Notes: generated by a model from the sequence alone, not told the origin. A stretch of 64,000 bases of DNA from DATFVA01 sp963711455 (GCA_963711455.1 CAVQEH010000006.1:1364001-1428000); one strand, 5' to 3'. Shown: positions 7,041-17,311, counted from the stretch's first letter. Numbers and translations are program-made.

Positions 7041-8597
7041 ATGAAATTAGTTAAAAACGCAGTAGGAAGATTAGTCCCGACAGAAGTAAACGGACAACAA
7101 CAAATTCCTTTTAAAGGTATAAACAAATACAAACCGAATTATAGTAAAGCCAAACCTCCTGTGAGAAGTTGTATTGATTATCCCTTTGATGGAAATAAAG
7201 TTGTAAAGAATTTAAAGGAAGCTTTAAAGAAAGCCGGATTAAAGGATGGGATGACAATTTCAACTCATCATCATTTAAGAAATGGTGATGTTCTTACAAA
7301 TATTCTCTTCGATACAATTAAACAGATGGGAATAAAAAACATACGCTGGTTTCCCAGTGCCTCATTTCCCGTTCATGAACATCTTATAAAATATCTTGAA
7401 GATGGAACGATTCATCATATAGAAGGAAGTATGAATGGGCCTCTCGGCAGATTCACTTCAGTAGGCAAAATGAAAGGGGTTGGAGTTCTTCGTTCTCACG
7501 GCGGAAGATATCAATCGATACAGGATGGAGAAGTTCATATTGATATTGCTGTTATTGCTGCACCGACAGCTGATCCATTTGGTAATGCTACCGGTGATCG
7601 CGGACCTTCAGCCTGCGGTCTGTTAGGTTTTGCTCTCGGTGATTCTGAATATGCTGACAAAGTTATTATTGTTACCGACAACCTAATCCCCTTCCCTTGC
7701 GTTCCCTGGCAGATTCAAGGAAATAACGTTGACTTCGTTGTTAAAATTGATACGCTCGGTGATCCTAAAAAAATTGTTTCCGGAACCACTGAAGTTACAA
7801 AATCTCCCGACAGACTTTTAATTGCAGAATATGTTGCACAGTTTCTTGATGAAGTGGGAATAATGAAAAATGGATTTTCATTCCAGGCAGGTGCCGGAGG
7901 AACAGCACTGGCATTCGCTCTATTTCTTAAAGAAAGAATGAAATCAAAAAATGTAAAGGCAAGATTTGTACGTGGTGGAAGCACTAAATATCTTGTTCAG
8001 ATGCTTGAAGAAGGATTGACAGATTACATTCTTGACGGACAAACATTCGATCTTGAAGGTGTAAGAAGTATGAGAGAAAATGATGGGCACGTAAACACTT
8101 CACCATTTACAAGCTATAATTTTCATGGCAAAGGAAACTTTGCTTCAATGGTTGATGCCGTTGTACTTGGCGCTACTGAGGTAGATGTGAACTACAACGC
8201 AAATGTAGTAACACATTCGGACGGATATCTACTTCATGGAATTGGCGGATGGCAGAATTGTCTTTATTCCAAATGCACAATTCTTGCAATTCCCTCTTTC
8301 AGAGATCGAATACCTGTAATTGTAGATGAAGTTACAACACTTGTTGGTCCCGGAGAATTAATTGATGTAATTGCAACTGAACGCGGGTTATGCATAAATC
8401 CAAAACGAAAAGATTTATTGAAAACATTGAAAGGATCATCAATACCAGTAATAGACATTAAAGAACTGAAAAAGGAAGTTGATGAAATTTGCGGTGGGAT
8501 TCCTGCAAAACCTAAAGTGGATAAAAATAAAGTAGTTGCTATTATTAAATGGGTAGACGGGACAGTACTGGATTCTGTGTTCCAGGTTAAAATCTGA
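7041..8597 (+). CDS. citF: Citrate lyase alpha subunit (citrate CoA-transferase)
   Basis: 518 residues, normal for CitF. The N-terminus MKLVKNAVGRLVP and internal blocks such as TISTHHHLRNGD, LRSHGGRYQSIQDGE, GPSACGLLGFALGDSEYA and QAGAGGTALAFALFL are typical. The alpha subunit swaps the acetyl group on the carrier protein for citrate, producing the citryl-carrier cleaved by the beta subunit. It pairs with the CitD-CitE fusion upstream. The related citramalate lyase has the same subunit design, so citramalate is an alternative substrate. No good Shine-Dalgarno is present because an octamer array abuts the start. Confidence 0.88.
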   Translation: MKLVKNAVGRLVPTEVNGQQQIPFKGINKYKPNYSKAKPPVRSCIDYPFDGNKVVKNLKEALKKAGLKDGMTISTHHHLRNGDVLTNILFDTIKQMGIKNIRWFPSASFPVHEHLIKYLEDGTIHHIEGSMNGPLGRFTSVGKMKGVGVLRSHGGRYQSIQDGEVHIDIAVIAAPTADPFGNATGDRGPSACGLLGFALGDSEYADKVIIVTDNLIPFPCVPWQIQGNNVDFVVKIDTLGDPKKIVSGTTEVTKSPDRLLIAEYVAQFLDEVGIMKNGFSFQAGAGGTALAFALFLKERMKSKNVKARFVRGGSTKYLVQMLEEGLTDYILDGQTFDLEGVRSMRENDGHVNTSPFTSYNFHGKGNFASMVDAVVLGATEVDVNYNANVVTHSDGYLLHGIGGWQNCLYSKCTILAIPSFRDRIPVIVDEVTTLVGPGELIDVIATERGLCINPKRKDLLKTLKGSSIPVIDIKELKKEVDEICGGIPAKPKVDKNKVVAIIKWVDGTVLDSVFQVKI

Positions 8598-8641
8598 CTG
8601 ACTTTCTACCTGATATTTATTCTTTAAGTACTTATTAACAT

Positions 8642-10114
8642 CTAATGGGCTCCTTTGAATTTAACCAAACCTGCTGTTCCTGTCGCTATCCATAAATTGC
8701 CTTCAGAATCTTCAGTTGAACCTTTGATATCATTTGAAGTTATAGGCGAATTAATCGTATAATAATGTGCGGTAATACTCGTTCCATTAATTTCATAAAT
8801 TCCATTATCTGTTGATATCCATTTTATATCATTGTTATCAATAAATATATTATTTATCAAAACAAACGAAGACAAGAATATATTATTAAACTGACTGCCA
8901 GAATAATAGGTCAAACCACCGGAAACTCCACGAAAAGCGTTACATCCAAACCAAACATCTCCCGAAGGAGAAACTGCGGAACATATTACGCTTTTTGAAG
9001 GGTATCCATAATTTTCGATCGGATAATTTGTAAAGGATGTTCCATTAAATGATAGAACACCTAAGCTTGTATCAGCCATACCTAACCATTTAGTATTTGC
9101 CTGATCAACAGAAATTGTATTAACCCAGTTCAAATAATTTGAACTATATGTATATAATTGCCAGTTACCATCGTATTTAATAAGTCCTAGTGATGTGCCT
9201 ACCCACAAAATATTATTGCCTTCAGGAGCAAGTGCCTTAATGCTGTTAATTGGTAAGCCTGAATTATCTTTAGTGTAAACTATCCAGTTACCATTGTCTA
9301 ATACTGCTAAACCACCATCTGTTCCGATCCATAGTTTGTTTGCGGGATCAACAGAAAGACACAATATATTATTATTGGGAAGAGGCGAGTTGCTTTCATC
9401 TAATTCAGTGAAATTGCTTCCATCAAACTTCAATATTCCATACTCAATTGTCCCAATCCACTTTATCCCATTTTGATCTGATGTAATACATGATAAAACA
9501 TTTGTAGGTATATTGCTATTAGAGGTCTGGAAATTCACCCAAATAGTGGTGTCTTCTAATTCACTATAAGCATATCTTGTAACGTTGCTTTCTACAACCA
9601 CGTTATAAAGCACACCATCACGGAAACCGGCTTGTTTCATTCTTACAACATAGGTACCGGGGATTAAATTATTAATTATAACAGGAGTCGAATACCCTGT
9701 TGAAGAATCGTTTAGAAAAATCTGAGAATTTGTTGGTGAAGATGTTATATTCAAACTTCCATACATTAAAGGATTTGAGAGATAATCGATACTGGTATCG
9801 ACCCTGATTCTTTCAGATATATTTACAAATATTGAAGTGTCCCTGAAATATTTTCTTTTTAATGTAACCTGGTAAGTTGCATAATCAAGGTACTCCAAAC
9901 TATCAGGAGTTAATCTACCTGTGTTCCTTCCATTTAAATATATAGTGGATCCTTCAGGATTTGATTGAACCTTTAAAAATCCTTTAGGGACAGGAGGTGG
10001 CGGCGGACTTACAGTAACATCTTTTTCACAAATAAAAGCAGTGCAACTCATTAAAAGAATAATGAAAATACTGAATGTAAATTTAAAATATTTATGTCGA
10101 AATTTTTTGTTCAT
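8642..10114 (-). CDS. Lipoprotein with PEGA domains and two-component-type propeller repeats
   Basis: 490 residues. The N-terminus has a basic start, a hydrophobic run and the lipobox LMSC (lipidated Cys near residue 24), followed by a Pro-rich linker. Two PEGA-type domains follow: GFLKVQSNPEGSTIYLNG and GSLNITSSPTNSQIFLND. The C-terminal two thirds is a beta propeller with recurrent blades of the form IKWIGT, LWIGTDGGL and LWVGTSLGL. There is no kinase or DNA-binding part, so it is likely a surface or periplasmic lipoprotein of unknown ligand. It follows the DUF4249/TonB pair on the same strand (30 bp gap). Confidence 0.75.
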   Translation of the reverse strand: MNKKFRHKYFKFTFSIFIILLMSCTAFICEKDVTVSPPPPPVPKGFLKVQSNPEGSTIYLNGRNTGRLTPDSLEYLDYATYQVTLKRKYFRDTSIFVNISERIRVDTSIDYLSNPLMYGSLNITSSPTNSQIFLNDSSTGYSTPVIINNLIPGTYVVRMKQAGFRDGVLYNVVVESNVTRYAYSELEDTTIWVNFQTSNSNIPTNVLSCITSDQNGIKWIGTIEYGILKFDGSNFTELDESNSPLPNNNILCLSVDPANKLWIGTDGGLAVLDNGNWIVYTKDNSGLPINSIKALAPEGNNILWVGTSLGLIKYDGNWQLYTYSSNYLNWVNTISVDQANTKWLGMADTSLGVLSFNGTSFTNYPIENYGYPSKSVICSAVSPSGDVWFGCNAFRGVSGGLTYYSGSQFNNIFLSSFVLINNIFIDNNDIKWISTDNGIYEINGTSITAHYYTINSPITSNDIKGSTEDSEGNLWIATGTAGLVKFKGAH

Positions 10115-10144
10115 ATTAAAACTAAAAATGGAATTGCAATTATT

Positions 10145-11104
10145 CTAATAAACAGGAGTATAGCCTAAATCAGTTATAAATTCGGGTGTAAATCGTATTG
10201 TGTAATTTGTTAAAACATAAGAGCCAAAAACGCCAAATCCACCGTCAATGTTTGAATAGTCATTTTCATCCAGCCTAACTGTAAAATTATTATCCTGACT
10301 AGTTGACGAATAATATCGCACCAGATTTTGGTCCAATGAATAAACTTTTACCTGATTACTAATAAGCACCGAGTAATTGTTTTTATTTGGGTCTCCATCT
10401 GAAATTAATAAAAGAGCTTTTTTTATTACTTCCGGATCATATGAAATGCCATATTGACCTGAGACAACAGGATAAACCGGAATATATTTACTGCCATCCT
10501 GAATATATTTTATCGGCATCTCAATTGTATGTCTTTCAGGCACACCATTCACTTTCTTATAATAAGTAACAATAAATTTGGGTAGAAAATATTCGTTCGA
10601 GTTGTTCTGGTTCCATAATATATCTACCAGATTTGTATTTACGGGTGGTATTACTTTTGAATTTTCTTCATCAAAAATTATTTTATTTGCACTGGAAGTT
10701 GATGACTTCAGTCTTCTCCCATTAGGGAGTAAAGCTTCAATTTCAATTGGCTTATTATAATCAATATGAATATTCTTTAGATAATAAATTTTAAGTGAAT
10801 CATCATATCTTGTATTTCCCAAACGAGTGACAACACTATCACGAAATACAAATACAGAATCGTTGTACCATAGTCTTAAATCCGCACCGGTAATCGCCGG
10901 GTCTATAGTATTTTTGTATGGATCAAAACCTTCAACATCGTAACTATGGGAAATCACGGCAACCTGGTAAGTGGTATCTCCCTGCAATATACAATTAAGA
11001 ACATACCTTTCGTAATAATCACCTTTTGGATTAAGACTTTGATCGCAGGAAGCTAAAGTTAGTAACATAATAAAAGCGGAAAAAAACAAATATAGATTTT
11101 TCAT
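10145..11104 (-). CDS. DUF4249-type lipoprotein
   Basis: 319 residues with signal and lipobox LASC (Cys20), then a beta-rich domain with LNCILQGDTTYQVAVISHSYD and ITGADLRLWYND, typical of DUF4249 proteins. These are usually encoded next to TonB-dependent receptors in Bacteroidetes relatives. Here the start overlaps the receptor stop by four bases, so the two are translationally coupled. It probably acts as a surface partner of that receptor; substrate unknown. Confidence 0.7.
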   Translation of the reverse strand: MKNLYLFFSAFIMLLTLASCDQSLNPKGDYYERYVLNCILQGDTTYQVAVISHSYDVEGFDPYKNTIDPAITGADLRLWYNDSVFVFRDSVVTRLGNTRYDDSLKIYYLKNIHIDYNKPIEIEALLPNGRRLKSSTSSANKIIFDEENSKVIPPVNTNLVDILWNQNNSNEYFLPKFIVTYYKKVNGVPERHTIEMPIKYIQDGSKYIPVYPVVSGQYGISYDPEVIKKALLLISDGDPNKNNYSVLISNQVKVYSLDQNLVRYYSSTSQDNNFTVRLDENDYSNIDGGFGVFGSYVLTNYTIRFTPEFITDLGYTPVY

Positions 11105-13347
11105 AATTTAATTTTGACCGTTGCTGTCGGGAGAATGGGAAGCATATTTACTCTTTCACCTGTTTCTCTTTTGAAATAAAAAATATTTTTCCTGTTATAT
11201 ACATTTATTACACTTACATCAATTCCGAGATTAAGAAAACCTATTTGTAATGATTTGGATACGCTCAAATCAAGCCTATGATAGTCCGGTAATCTTTCAA
11301 TATTTCTATCTCCAAGAATAAGGAAAGGTTTGAAGTAATCATCCGAGTACCAGTCACCACCAATTTCATTCGGGTAATATTTATCATAATAACCTGCCAG
11401 AGGTGTAAACGGGAGACCTGTATTAAAGCTCCAGACTGCACTTGCCTGCCATCCGCTTCCGAAATCATAAGCCACACTTAAGTTCAGAGCATTCCTCGAA
11501 TCATATCTCGGGTAATAAATGTAATCTCCAATACTTCTGTATGCCCAGCTTAAAGTATACGATGTAAGAATACTCAACGCAGGTGTAATGTACTTATACG
11601 AAAATTCCCATCCATATGATTCCCCTCTCCCAACAATTAAATCAGGATCATAAGAAAAAATTTTATTCTGATTAACAATTGGCAGATTATGTACTATTTT
11701 ATAGTAGCCTTCAATTTCTATGCTTGATATAGAAGATAAATTCACTTCAGTGCCAATAACATAGTGAATTGCTGTAGAAGGTTCTAAATATTCAGGAGTA
11801 ATTACCCAAGGTTCAAAAAGATTTATCACCTCATTTTCATCTGAAATGGTAGATACCTCCTGCATATAAATTCCCCATGCTCCTTTCAGTGCAAAGAAAG
11901 GTAAAGGGCGGTAGGTCATACTAACTCTGGGTTCTGCAATACCACCACCGTTTTTAGATACGCCGGTAAGATTATATCTTGTACCAATATCTGCTCCGAA
12001 GTTTTCAAACCTTAAAAACTTATATTTTCCATAAATGGAAAAATTACCTCCGAATTCATCTAAGTTAGTGGAAACTGCCTGGCTGTTTACCAAATAAAGT
12101 TTAGTTGATAAAGCTTTAAAGTTGAACCCGACACCCAGTTCATCCTTACTTTCAAAAACATTCGTTAAATCAAAACTTAAATTTACATCACTAACTTTAT
12201 TTTCTTTTGGTTTAATGTCGCTGCCATTTGGATTTACTTTTCCGTTAAACCGGCTCAGAGAAATCCCAAGTCTTGAATATAATGGAACATCATACACCTG
12301 AAGCCATTCAAATCCAAGCAGGTTATTATCCCAGTTAAAATCTTCTTTGCCCGGGTCATCATAATTAATATTATCACCGCTTAAAAAGCCAAACAACAAA
12401 AATCTTCCATTGTTCAGAAAATCAGGATCGGAGTAATTTAGCTTAAATGAAGCATCATAAAAATCAATTGGTACATTCTGATCATTTAAAAATTTCTTAA
12501 GAATTCCGGTTGAAAAACTTTTTCTTCCTGTCATAATAAATGAGCCGTTCGGAATGGGACCTTCAATTAAAGCTTTCCCCGTTAAATAACTTGCCTCTGC
12601 GGCTGCATCATAACTTTTCTGGTTACCATTTTTTGTTGTAATATCCAGAACCGAAGAAAGTCTTCCGCCATATTCAGCAGTAAATCCACCTTTGTAAAAT
12701 TCAACACTGTTTATCATATCGGGATCAATAACACTAAAAAGTCCGAGTGCATGAAAAGGATTATAAATGGGAATACCATTTAATAAAACAAGGTTTTCAT
12801 CACCTGTTCCGCCGCGAACATAATACCTTGCTGAAACATCTCCCGTTGTTCGCACACCCGAAATATACTGCAAAGAGCGGAGAACATCCGTTTCAACTCC
12901 TTTCGGCATTACTTCAAGCTGTTTAATAGTAAGTGTCTGAAGTCCGATATTAGTTTCATTCTTTCGAATCACTTTTTCACCTATTTTTTCAATTGCCTGA
13001 AGTTCAATATTTACAGGCACAAGCTGAACATTAATATGAGTGATTTCACCGGGTTTTATTTTAATATTAAGAGTTTTCTTTTTATATCCAATATATGAAA
13101 ATGAAACCTGGTAGGTTTGATTGGCAGGTAAACCTATAATTAAAAAATTTCCTCTTTTATCTGTTGCGGTACCGCTCCCGTTCTCCTGGATGAAAACATT
13201 GGCAAATGCAAGTGCTTCGCCGGTAGTAGAATCAGTTATTGTTCCTCTGAAATTCCCAACCTGCTGTCCCTGAATAAATATTGTAGAAAAGAGAAATATT
13301 AAAAAAAATAATCTTGTTGAATTGAGAATGAAGAACTTACATGACAA
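11101..13347 (-). CDS. TonB-dependent outer-membrane receptor with carboxypeptidase-like N-terminal domain
   Basis: 748 residues. A signal peptide ending near IQGQQ is followed by a CarboxypepD_reg-like domain (FRGTITDSTTGEALAFANV, about residues 33-115), a plug domain (VLRSLQYISGVRTTGDVSARYYVRGG is split across a typical plug motif) and a 22-strand-type barrel ending in alternating hydrophobics (TATVKIKL). It is upstream of and coupled to the DUF4249 lipoprotein. The substrate is unknown; nothing in the neighbourhood names one. Confidence 0.85.
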   Translation of the reverse strand: MSCKFFILNSTRLFFLIFLFSTIFIQGQQVGNFRGTITDSTTGEALAFANVFIQENGSGTATDKRGNFLIIGLPANQTYQVSFSYIGYKKKTLNIKIKPGEITHINVQLVPVNIELQAIEKIGEKVIRKNETNIGLQTLTIKQLEVMPKGVETDVLRSLQYISGVRTTGDVSARYYVRGGTGDENLVLLNGIPIYNPFHALGLFSVIDPDMINSVEFYKGGFTAEYGGRLSSVLDITTKNGNQKSYDAAAEASYLTGKALIEGPIPNGSFIMTGRKSFSTGILKKFLNDQNVPIDFYDASFKLNYSDPDFLNNGRFLLFGFLSGDNINYDDPGKEDFNWDNNLLGFEWLQVYDVPLYSRLGISLSRFNGKVNPNGSDIKPKENKVSDVNLSFDLTNVFESKDELGVGFNFKALSTKLYLVNSQAVSTNLDEFGGNFSIYGKYKFLRFENFGADIGTRYNLTGVSKNGGGIAEPRVSMTYRPLPFFALKGAWGIYMQEVSTISDENEVINLFEPWVITPEYLEPSTAIHYVIGTEVNLSSISSIEIEGYYKIVHNLPIVNQNKIFSYDPDLIVGRGESYGWEFSYKYITPALSILTSYTLSWAYRSIGDYIYYPRYDSRNALNLSVAYDFGSGWQASAVWSFNTGLPFTPLAGYYDKYYPNEIGGDWYSDDYFKPFLILGDRNIERLPDYHRLDLSVSKSLQIGFLNLGIDVSVINVYNRKNIFYFKRETGERVNMLPILPTATVKIKL

Positions 13348-13595
13348 TTATTCACCAATTATTTTCTGAATAAGAAAATTGAAATTTACAAAGATTAAAC
13401 ATAACCTAAATTTTACATTTACCGCAACTTAATAATTCGGGATTGATATTAAATTTTATACACAAAAACATTCCATTAATACCATACAATAAAATTATTT
13501 AGTTTCGTGATAAATATTTATGGAAAATTAAATATGTTTTTAATTATTTTCTTAATTTTTTTAGTGGTAATTATTAATATTAAAAAGGATGATAA

Positions 13596-13928
13596 ATGGA
13601 AACATATTATAAACCTGAAGACCTTCCTAAATTCAGTCAAATATCTGAAGGGGCGCCGGAACTATGGAAAAAATTTTCTACCTGGTATAGTGCAGTTTTT
13701 GGAGCCGGTGCATTATCCGAACGGGAGAAAGCGCTTATCGCTCTGGCAGTTGCCCATGCAATTCAATGCCCTTATTGCATTGATGCATATACACAGGAAT
13801 CTTTGCAGAAGGGTGCCGATCTTGAACAAATGACTGAAGCCGTACATGTTGCAAGCGCAATAAGAGGCGGGGCCTCATTGGTTCATGGTATTCAGATGAA
13901 AAATGTTAACGAGAAGATTACTATGTGA
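13596..13928 (+). CDS. AhpD-like / carboxymuconolactone decarboxylase-family protein associated with arsenosugar synthesis
   Basis: 110 residues from ATG 13596, preceded by a good AAAGGATG ribosome site; the longer frame that begins at 13507 is a different reading frame and is not the gene. The redox motif CPYCIDAY gives the AhpD CxxC pair, with ALIALAVAHAIQ before it. A small peroxidase-like protein of this type is commonly found beside ArsS, and here it is 39 bp upstream of arsS. The role in arsenosugar formation is known only by association. Confidence 0.8.
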   Translation: METYYKPEDLPKFSQISEGAPELWKKFSTWYSAVFGAGALSEREKALIALAVAHAIQCPYCIDAYTQESLQKGADLEQMTEAVHVASAIRGGASLVHGIQMKNVNEKITM

Positions 13929-13967
13929 CAATCTTTTAATCATCACTGTTATGAAAAAAGGAACCTT

Positions 13968-15015
13968 ATGAAAGTACGACATAAAAGTATGAAAGCTTTT
14001 GGGGAAGAGCTTGCTATGGCGAATAATCAGTTAAAAATTCTGAATAATCATGAAAAGTTCCCTGATTTTGATTCAATGTATAAAACTACCGGAGAAAATT
14101 TCTTAACTGCACAGGGAATAGAAATTTTTCAGGTAAATATTGGAAAGATGTGCAACCAGGTATGCAAGCATTGTCACGTGGATGCTGGTCCTGATCGTAA
14201 AGAAATAATGACTAAAGAAACTATGCAGTTGTGTTTAAATATTCTTAAGGAATATGAAATACCTACTGTTGATATTACGGGTGGAGCACCTGAATTGAAT
14301 CCCGATTTTAAATGGTTCGTTGAAGAAATTAAAAAACTAAATAAGAACATAATGGTAAGATCAAATCTTACGATTCTTGGTTCTAATGGATTTGAAAACT
14401 TTGCAGAATTTATGGCAAAACATAAAATCGAAATAATATCATCACTCCCCTTTTATAAGGCAGGCTTTACCGACAAGCAAAGAGGCGAAGGAGTATTTGA
14501 TAAATCAATAAAAGTAATTAAACAATTAAATTCTCTTGGTTATGGTAAAGAAAATTTTGATCTGAAATTAAACCTGGTTTATAATCCTGTTGGAGCTTAC
14601 CTGCCGACTGCCCAGGAATCACTTGAAAAGGAATACAAGCGGGAATTATGGAATAACTTTCAGGTTGTGTTTAATAATTTATATACAATTACAAATATGC
14701 CAATCAGCAGATTTCTCGATTACCTGGTTGTTTCAGGAAATTATGAAGAGTATATACAGAAACTTATAAATGCTTTTAATCCTGCAGCCGCATTAAATGT
14801 TATGTGCAGAAATACTCTGTCAGTTGGCTGGGATGGATATCTTATATGACTGCGATTTCAACCAGATGCTTGAACTAACCCTTAACCACGGCGCACCAAA
14901 TCATATAAAAGATTTTGATTTGAATAAAATCCAATTCAGAAAAATCGTTACAGGACAACATTGTTTCGGTTGTACTGCTGGTGCCGGATCAAGTTGTGGA
15001 GGTGCTACTGCTTAA
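13968..15015 (+). CDS. arsS: Arsenosugar biosynthesis radical SAM protein ArsS, interrupted by one frameshift
   Basis: Two frames (13968-14849 and about 14840-15015) form one protein of about 348 residues. The shift is near 14842-14846: skipping one base turns GWDGYLI-stop into GWDGYLYDCDFNQMLEL. The radical SAM cluster motif CNQVCKHC is at residues 62-69 and the C-terminal DUF3641 part has the Cys-rich tail CFGCTAGAGSSCGG. ArsS converts dimethylarsenic species toward 5-deoxyribosyl arsinates. The usual partner methyltransferase ArsM is not seen here. The frameshift lies in a conserved region, so the gene may be intact in the organism. Confidence 0.85.
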
Positions 15016-15208
15016 ATCCAAGCAGTTAAATGTATAAAAATATTTTTGAACCAATTTCATCTTAGATAAATCGTTTATCTGTAAGCTTAAAAATGTCGTG
15101 CAATGTAGGATTCTCCCCAATTATCCCATTTCTAAATCATACCAAATGAGTTTAAATATTTTAACTTTGTACAGAAAAAAAATTCACGTTCACAAAAACT
15201 AAAATTTA

Positions 15209-16666
15209 TTGGAACCTAAAGAAACATTACAAAAATATTTTGGTTATAACGAATTCCGTGGTAAACAGGAAGAAATAATACACAGGACTCTCTACGAAAA
15301 AAAACATTCTCTTGTAATTATGCCAACGGGAAGCGGGAAATCTTTATGCTACCAGGTTCCGGCCCTGATATTTGAAGGTGGGACAATTGTAATAAGCCCT
15401 TTAATAGCACTTATGCAGGACCAGGTTGATGCATTGAGGAAAAAAGATATTAAGGCCGGCTTTATAAATTCAACTTTATCTAAACAGGAACGGGATCAAA
15501 GGTTAAGACAATTTGTAGAAGGAAATATTAAACTCCTGTACGTAACTCCTGAAAGATTCCGTAAACCGGAATTCATAAAAGAATTACAAAATATAGATAT
15601 TTCTTTATTGGCTGTTGATGAAGCTCACTGTATTTCTGAATGGGGACACGATTTTCGTCCTGATTATTCAAGGCTCGGCGAGTTCAGAGAAATAATGAAT
15701 AATCCTTTAACGATGGCTCTTACAGCAACTGCAACTGCCGATGTTCAGAAGGATATTATTGAAAAATTGAATCTCTCAACGACAGAAGCTAAAATTTTTC
15801 ACCAGGGAATTCAAAGACCAAATTTAAAGCTCGAAGTTCAGGATATTTTTGACGAGAAAGAAAAAATTAATTCGATGCTTAAGGTGATTAACGAATACAG
15901 GGGTTCAGGAATAATATATTTTTCCCTGATTCAAACACTTGAAAAATTCTCACAATTATTAAGAGATAAAAAAATTTCCCATGGTATTTATCATGGAAAG
16001 TTAATCGACAAAGAACGGAAAAAGATGCAGAGAGAATTTCTAAGTGGAAAGCAGGATCTTATTCTTGCTACTAATGCATTTGGAATGGGAATAGATAAGC
16101 CTGATATCCGGTTTGTAATCCATGCGGAAGTTCCTTCTTCTGTTGAATCATATTACCAGGAAATCGGGCGGGCAGGCAGAGATGGAAAACCTTCAGATTG
16201 CCTGCTGCTTTACAAACAGGATGATTTATATATCCAGATGGATTTCATAAAATGGTCAAACCCGGATGCAGATTTTTATTCAGCCTTATACGATTTACTC
16301 CGGCGTGGAATTTCTGCCGCAAATTCATTTGGAATAGAATTTCTCAGGGAGCAAATGAATTTCAAAAACAAAAATGATTTCAGGATTGAAACTGCTCTCG
16401 GCATTTTCGACAGGTATGGCGCAACTGAAGGCTCCATTGAAAATAAAGATCTTAGTGTTACAGGAAATTTTCCACAGGAACTTGAAAATGAAGAGAGGCT
16501 GAATAAAAAATTGATGAGTGATAATAAGAAACTGCTTTCAATGGTTAATTATTTCAAGACAACCGAATGCAGGCGGGTCTACATTTCAGAATACTTTGGC
16601 TTTAATGATGAAAAGCCTTGCGGTAACTGTGATAATTGTCTGTTAAACAGATCAATAATGGATTAA
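15209..16666 (+). CDS. recQ: RecQ-family ATP-dependent DNA helicase
   Basis: 485 residues, start TTG at 15209 with no strong ribosome site. The core has Walker A MPTGSGKSL (Lys44), Walker B DEAH followed by CISEWGHDFRPDY, and the helicase C-terminal motif QEIGRAGRDGKPS. The C-terminus has the RecQ zinc-binding Cys set (CRR near residue 454, then CGNCDNC). It stops there, so the winged-helix and HRDC domains found in E. coli RecQ (about 610 residues) are missing or minimal. It acts 3'-5' in recombination repair. It stands alone between arsS and the copper genes. Confidence 0.88.
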   Translation: MEPKETLQKYFGYNEFRGKQEEIIHRTLYEKKHSLVIMPTGSGKSLCYQVPALIFEGGTIVISPLIALMQDQVDALRKKDIKAGFINSTLSKQERDQRLRQFVEGNIKLLYVTPERFRKPEFIKELQNIDISLLAVDEAHCISEWGHDFRPDYSRLGEFREIMNNPLTMALTATATADVQKDIIEKLNLSTTEAKIFHQGIQRPNLKLEVQDIFDEKEKINSMLKVINEYRGSGIIYFSLIQTLEKFSQLLRDKKISHGIYHGKLIDKERKKMQREFLSGKQDLILATNAFGMGIDKPDIRFVIHAEVPSSVESYYQEIGRAGRDGKPSDCLLLYKQDDLYIQMDFIKWSNPDADFYSALYDLLRRGISAANSFGIEFLREQMNFKNKNDFRIETALGIFDRYGATEGSIENKDLSVTGNFPQELENEERLNKKLMSDNKKLLSMVNYFKTTECRRVYISEYFGFNDEKPCGNCDNCLLNRSIMD

Positions 16667-16708
16667 CGGGTTTTACTTAGTATTGCTATAATTTTATTTT
16701 ATGTAAAT

Positions 16709-17311
16709 ATGAACATTAAAGTGAAAACTAAAAAAGAGGATGAATCAGTTCTTTATATCAGAAATATGGTTTGTAACAGATGTATAAAGGTTATTGAAGA
16801 AGAATTTGAAAAACTTGGTCTGACAATACACAAGATTAGTCTCGGCGAGGTAGTTGTTGATGATCATTTAAGTGAAGAAAAGCTGAGAAATATCAGGAAG
16901 GTTCTGGAAGAAAACGGATTTGAATTAATTGAAGACCGTAAAATGCGTACTATCGAACAAATCAAAATTTTAATACTTGATTTGGTTAGAGATAAAGAAA
17001 ATACAACCGGTAAAATAAATATTTCCGATTACCTAACGGATAAACTGAATGCGGACTACCATTATTTGAGTACACTTTTTTCTTCAGTTGAAAACATCAC
17101 TATAGAACATTTTTTAATTCTCCAGAAAATAGAACGTGCAAAAGAACTTCTGAAATATGGTGAATTAACCCTCAGTGAGATTGCTTATCAGCTTGGTTAC
17201 AGCAGCGTGGCTCACCTTTCAGCGCAATTTAAAAAAGTTACTGGTATGAATGCTAATCAATTTAAATCACTAACAGAAAACACACGCAAACCTCTTGACC
17301 AAATAAAGTAG
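16709..17311 (+). CDS. AraC-family regulator with N-terminal HMA-like CxxC domain (candidate copper sensor)
   Basis: 200 residues. Residues about 12-75 resemble a heavy-metal-associated domain, with NMVCNRC giving Cys22 and Cys25 where a chaperone has GMxCxxC. Residues about 120-195 form an AraC-type helix-turn-helix: SEIAYQLGYSSVAHLSAQFK and VTGMNANQFK. Located 129 bp upstream of copZ-copA on the same strand, it probably senses copper through the CxxC and controls the efflux genes. Metal identity is inferred from the neighbours. Confidence 0.75.
   Translation: MNIKVKTKKEDESVLYIRNMVCNRCIKVIEEEFEKLGLTIHKISLGEVVVDDHLSEEKLRNIRKVLEENGFELIEDRKMRTIEQIKILILDLVRDKENTTGKINISDYLTDKLNADYHYLSTLFSSVENITIEHFLILQKIERAKELLKYGELTLSEIAYQLGYSSVAHLSAQFKKVTGMNANQFKSLTENTRKPLDQIK

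Noticed and set aside
7715..8458. Minus-strand ORFs inside citF
   Set aside because: They are antisense to a well-conserved gene and have no recognisable motifs.
13507..13833. Longer plus-strand ORF overlapping the AhpD-like gene
   Set aside because: It is in another frame than the conserved CPYCIDAY protein starting at 13596.
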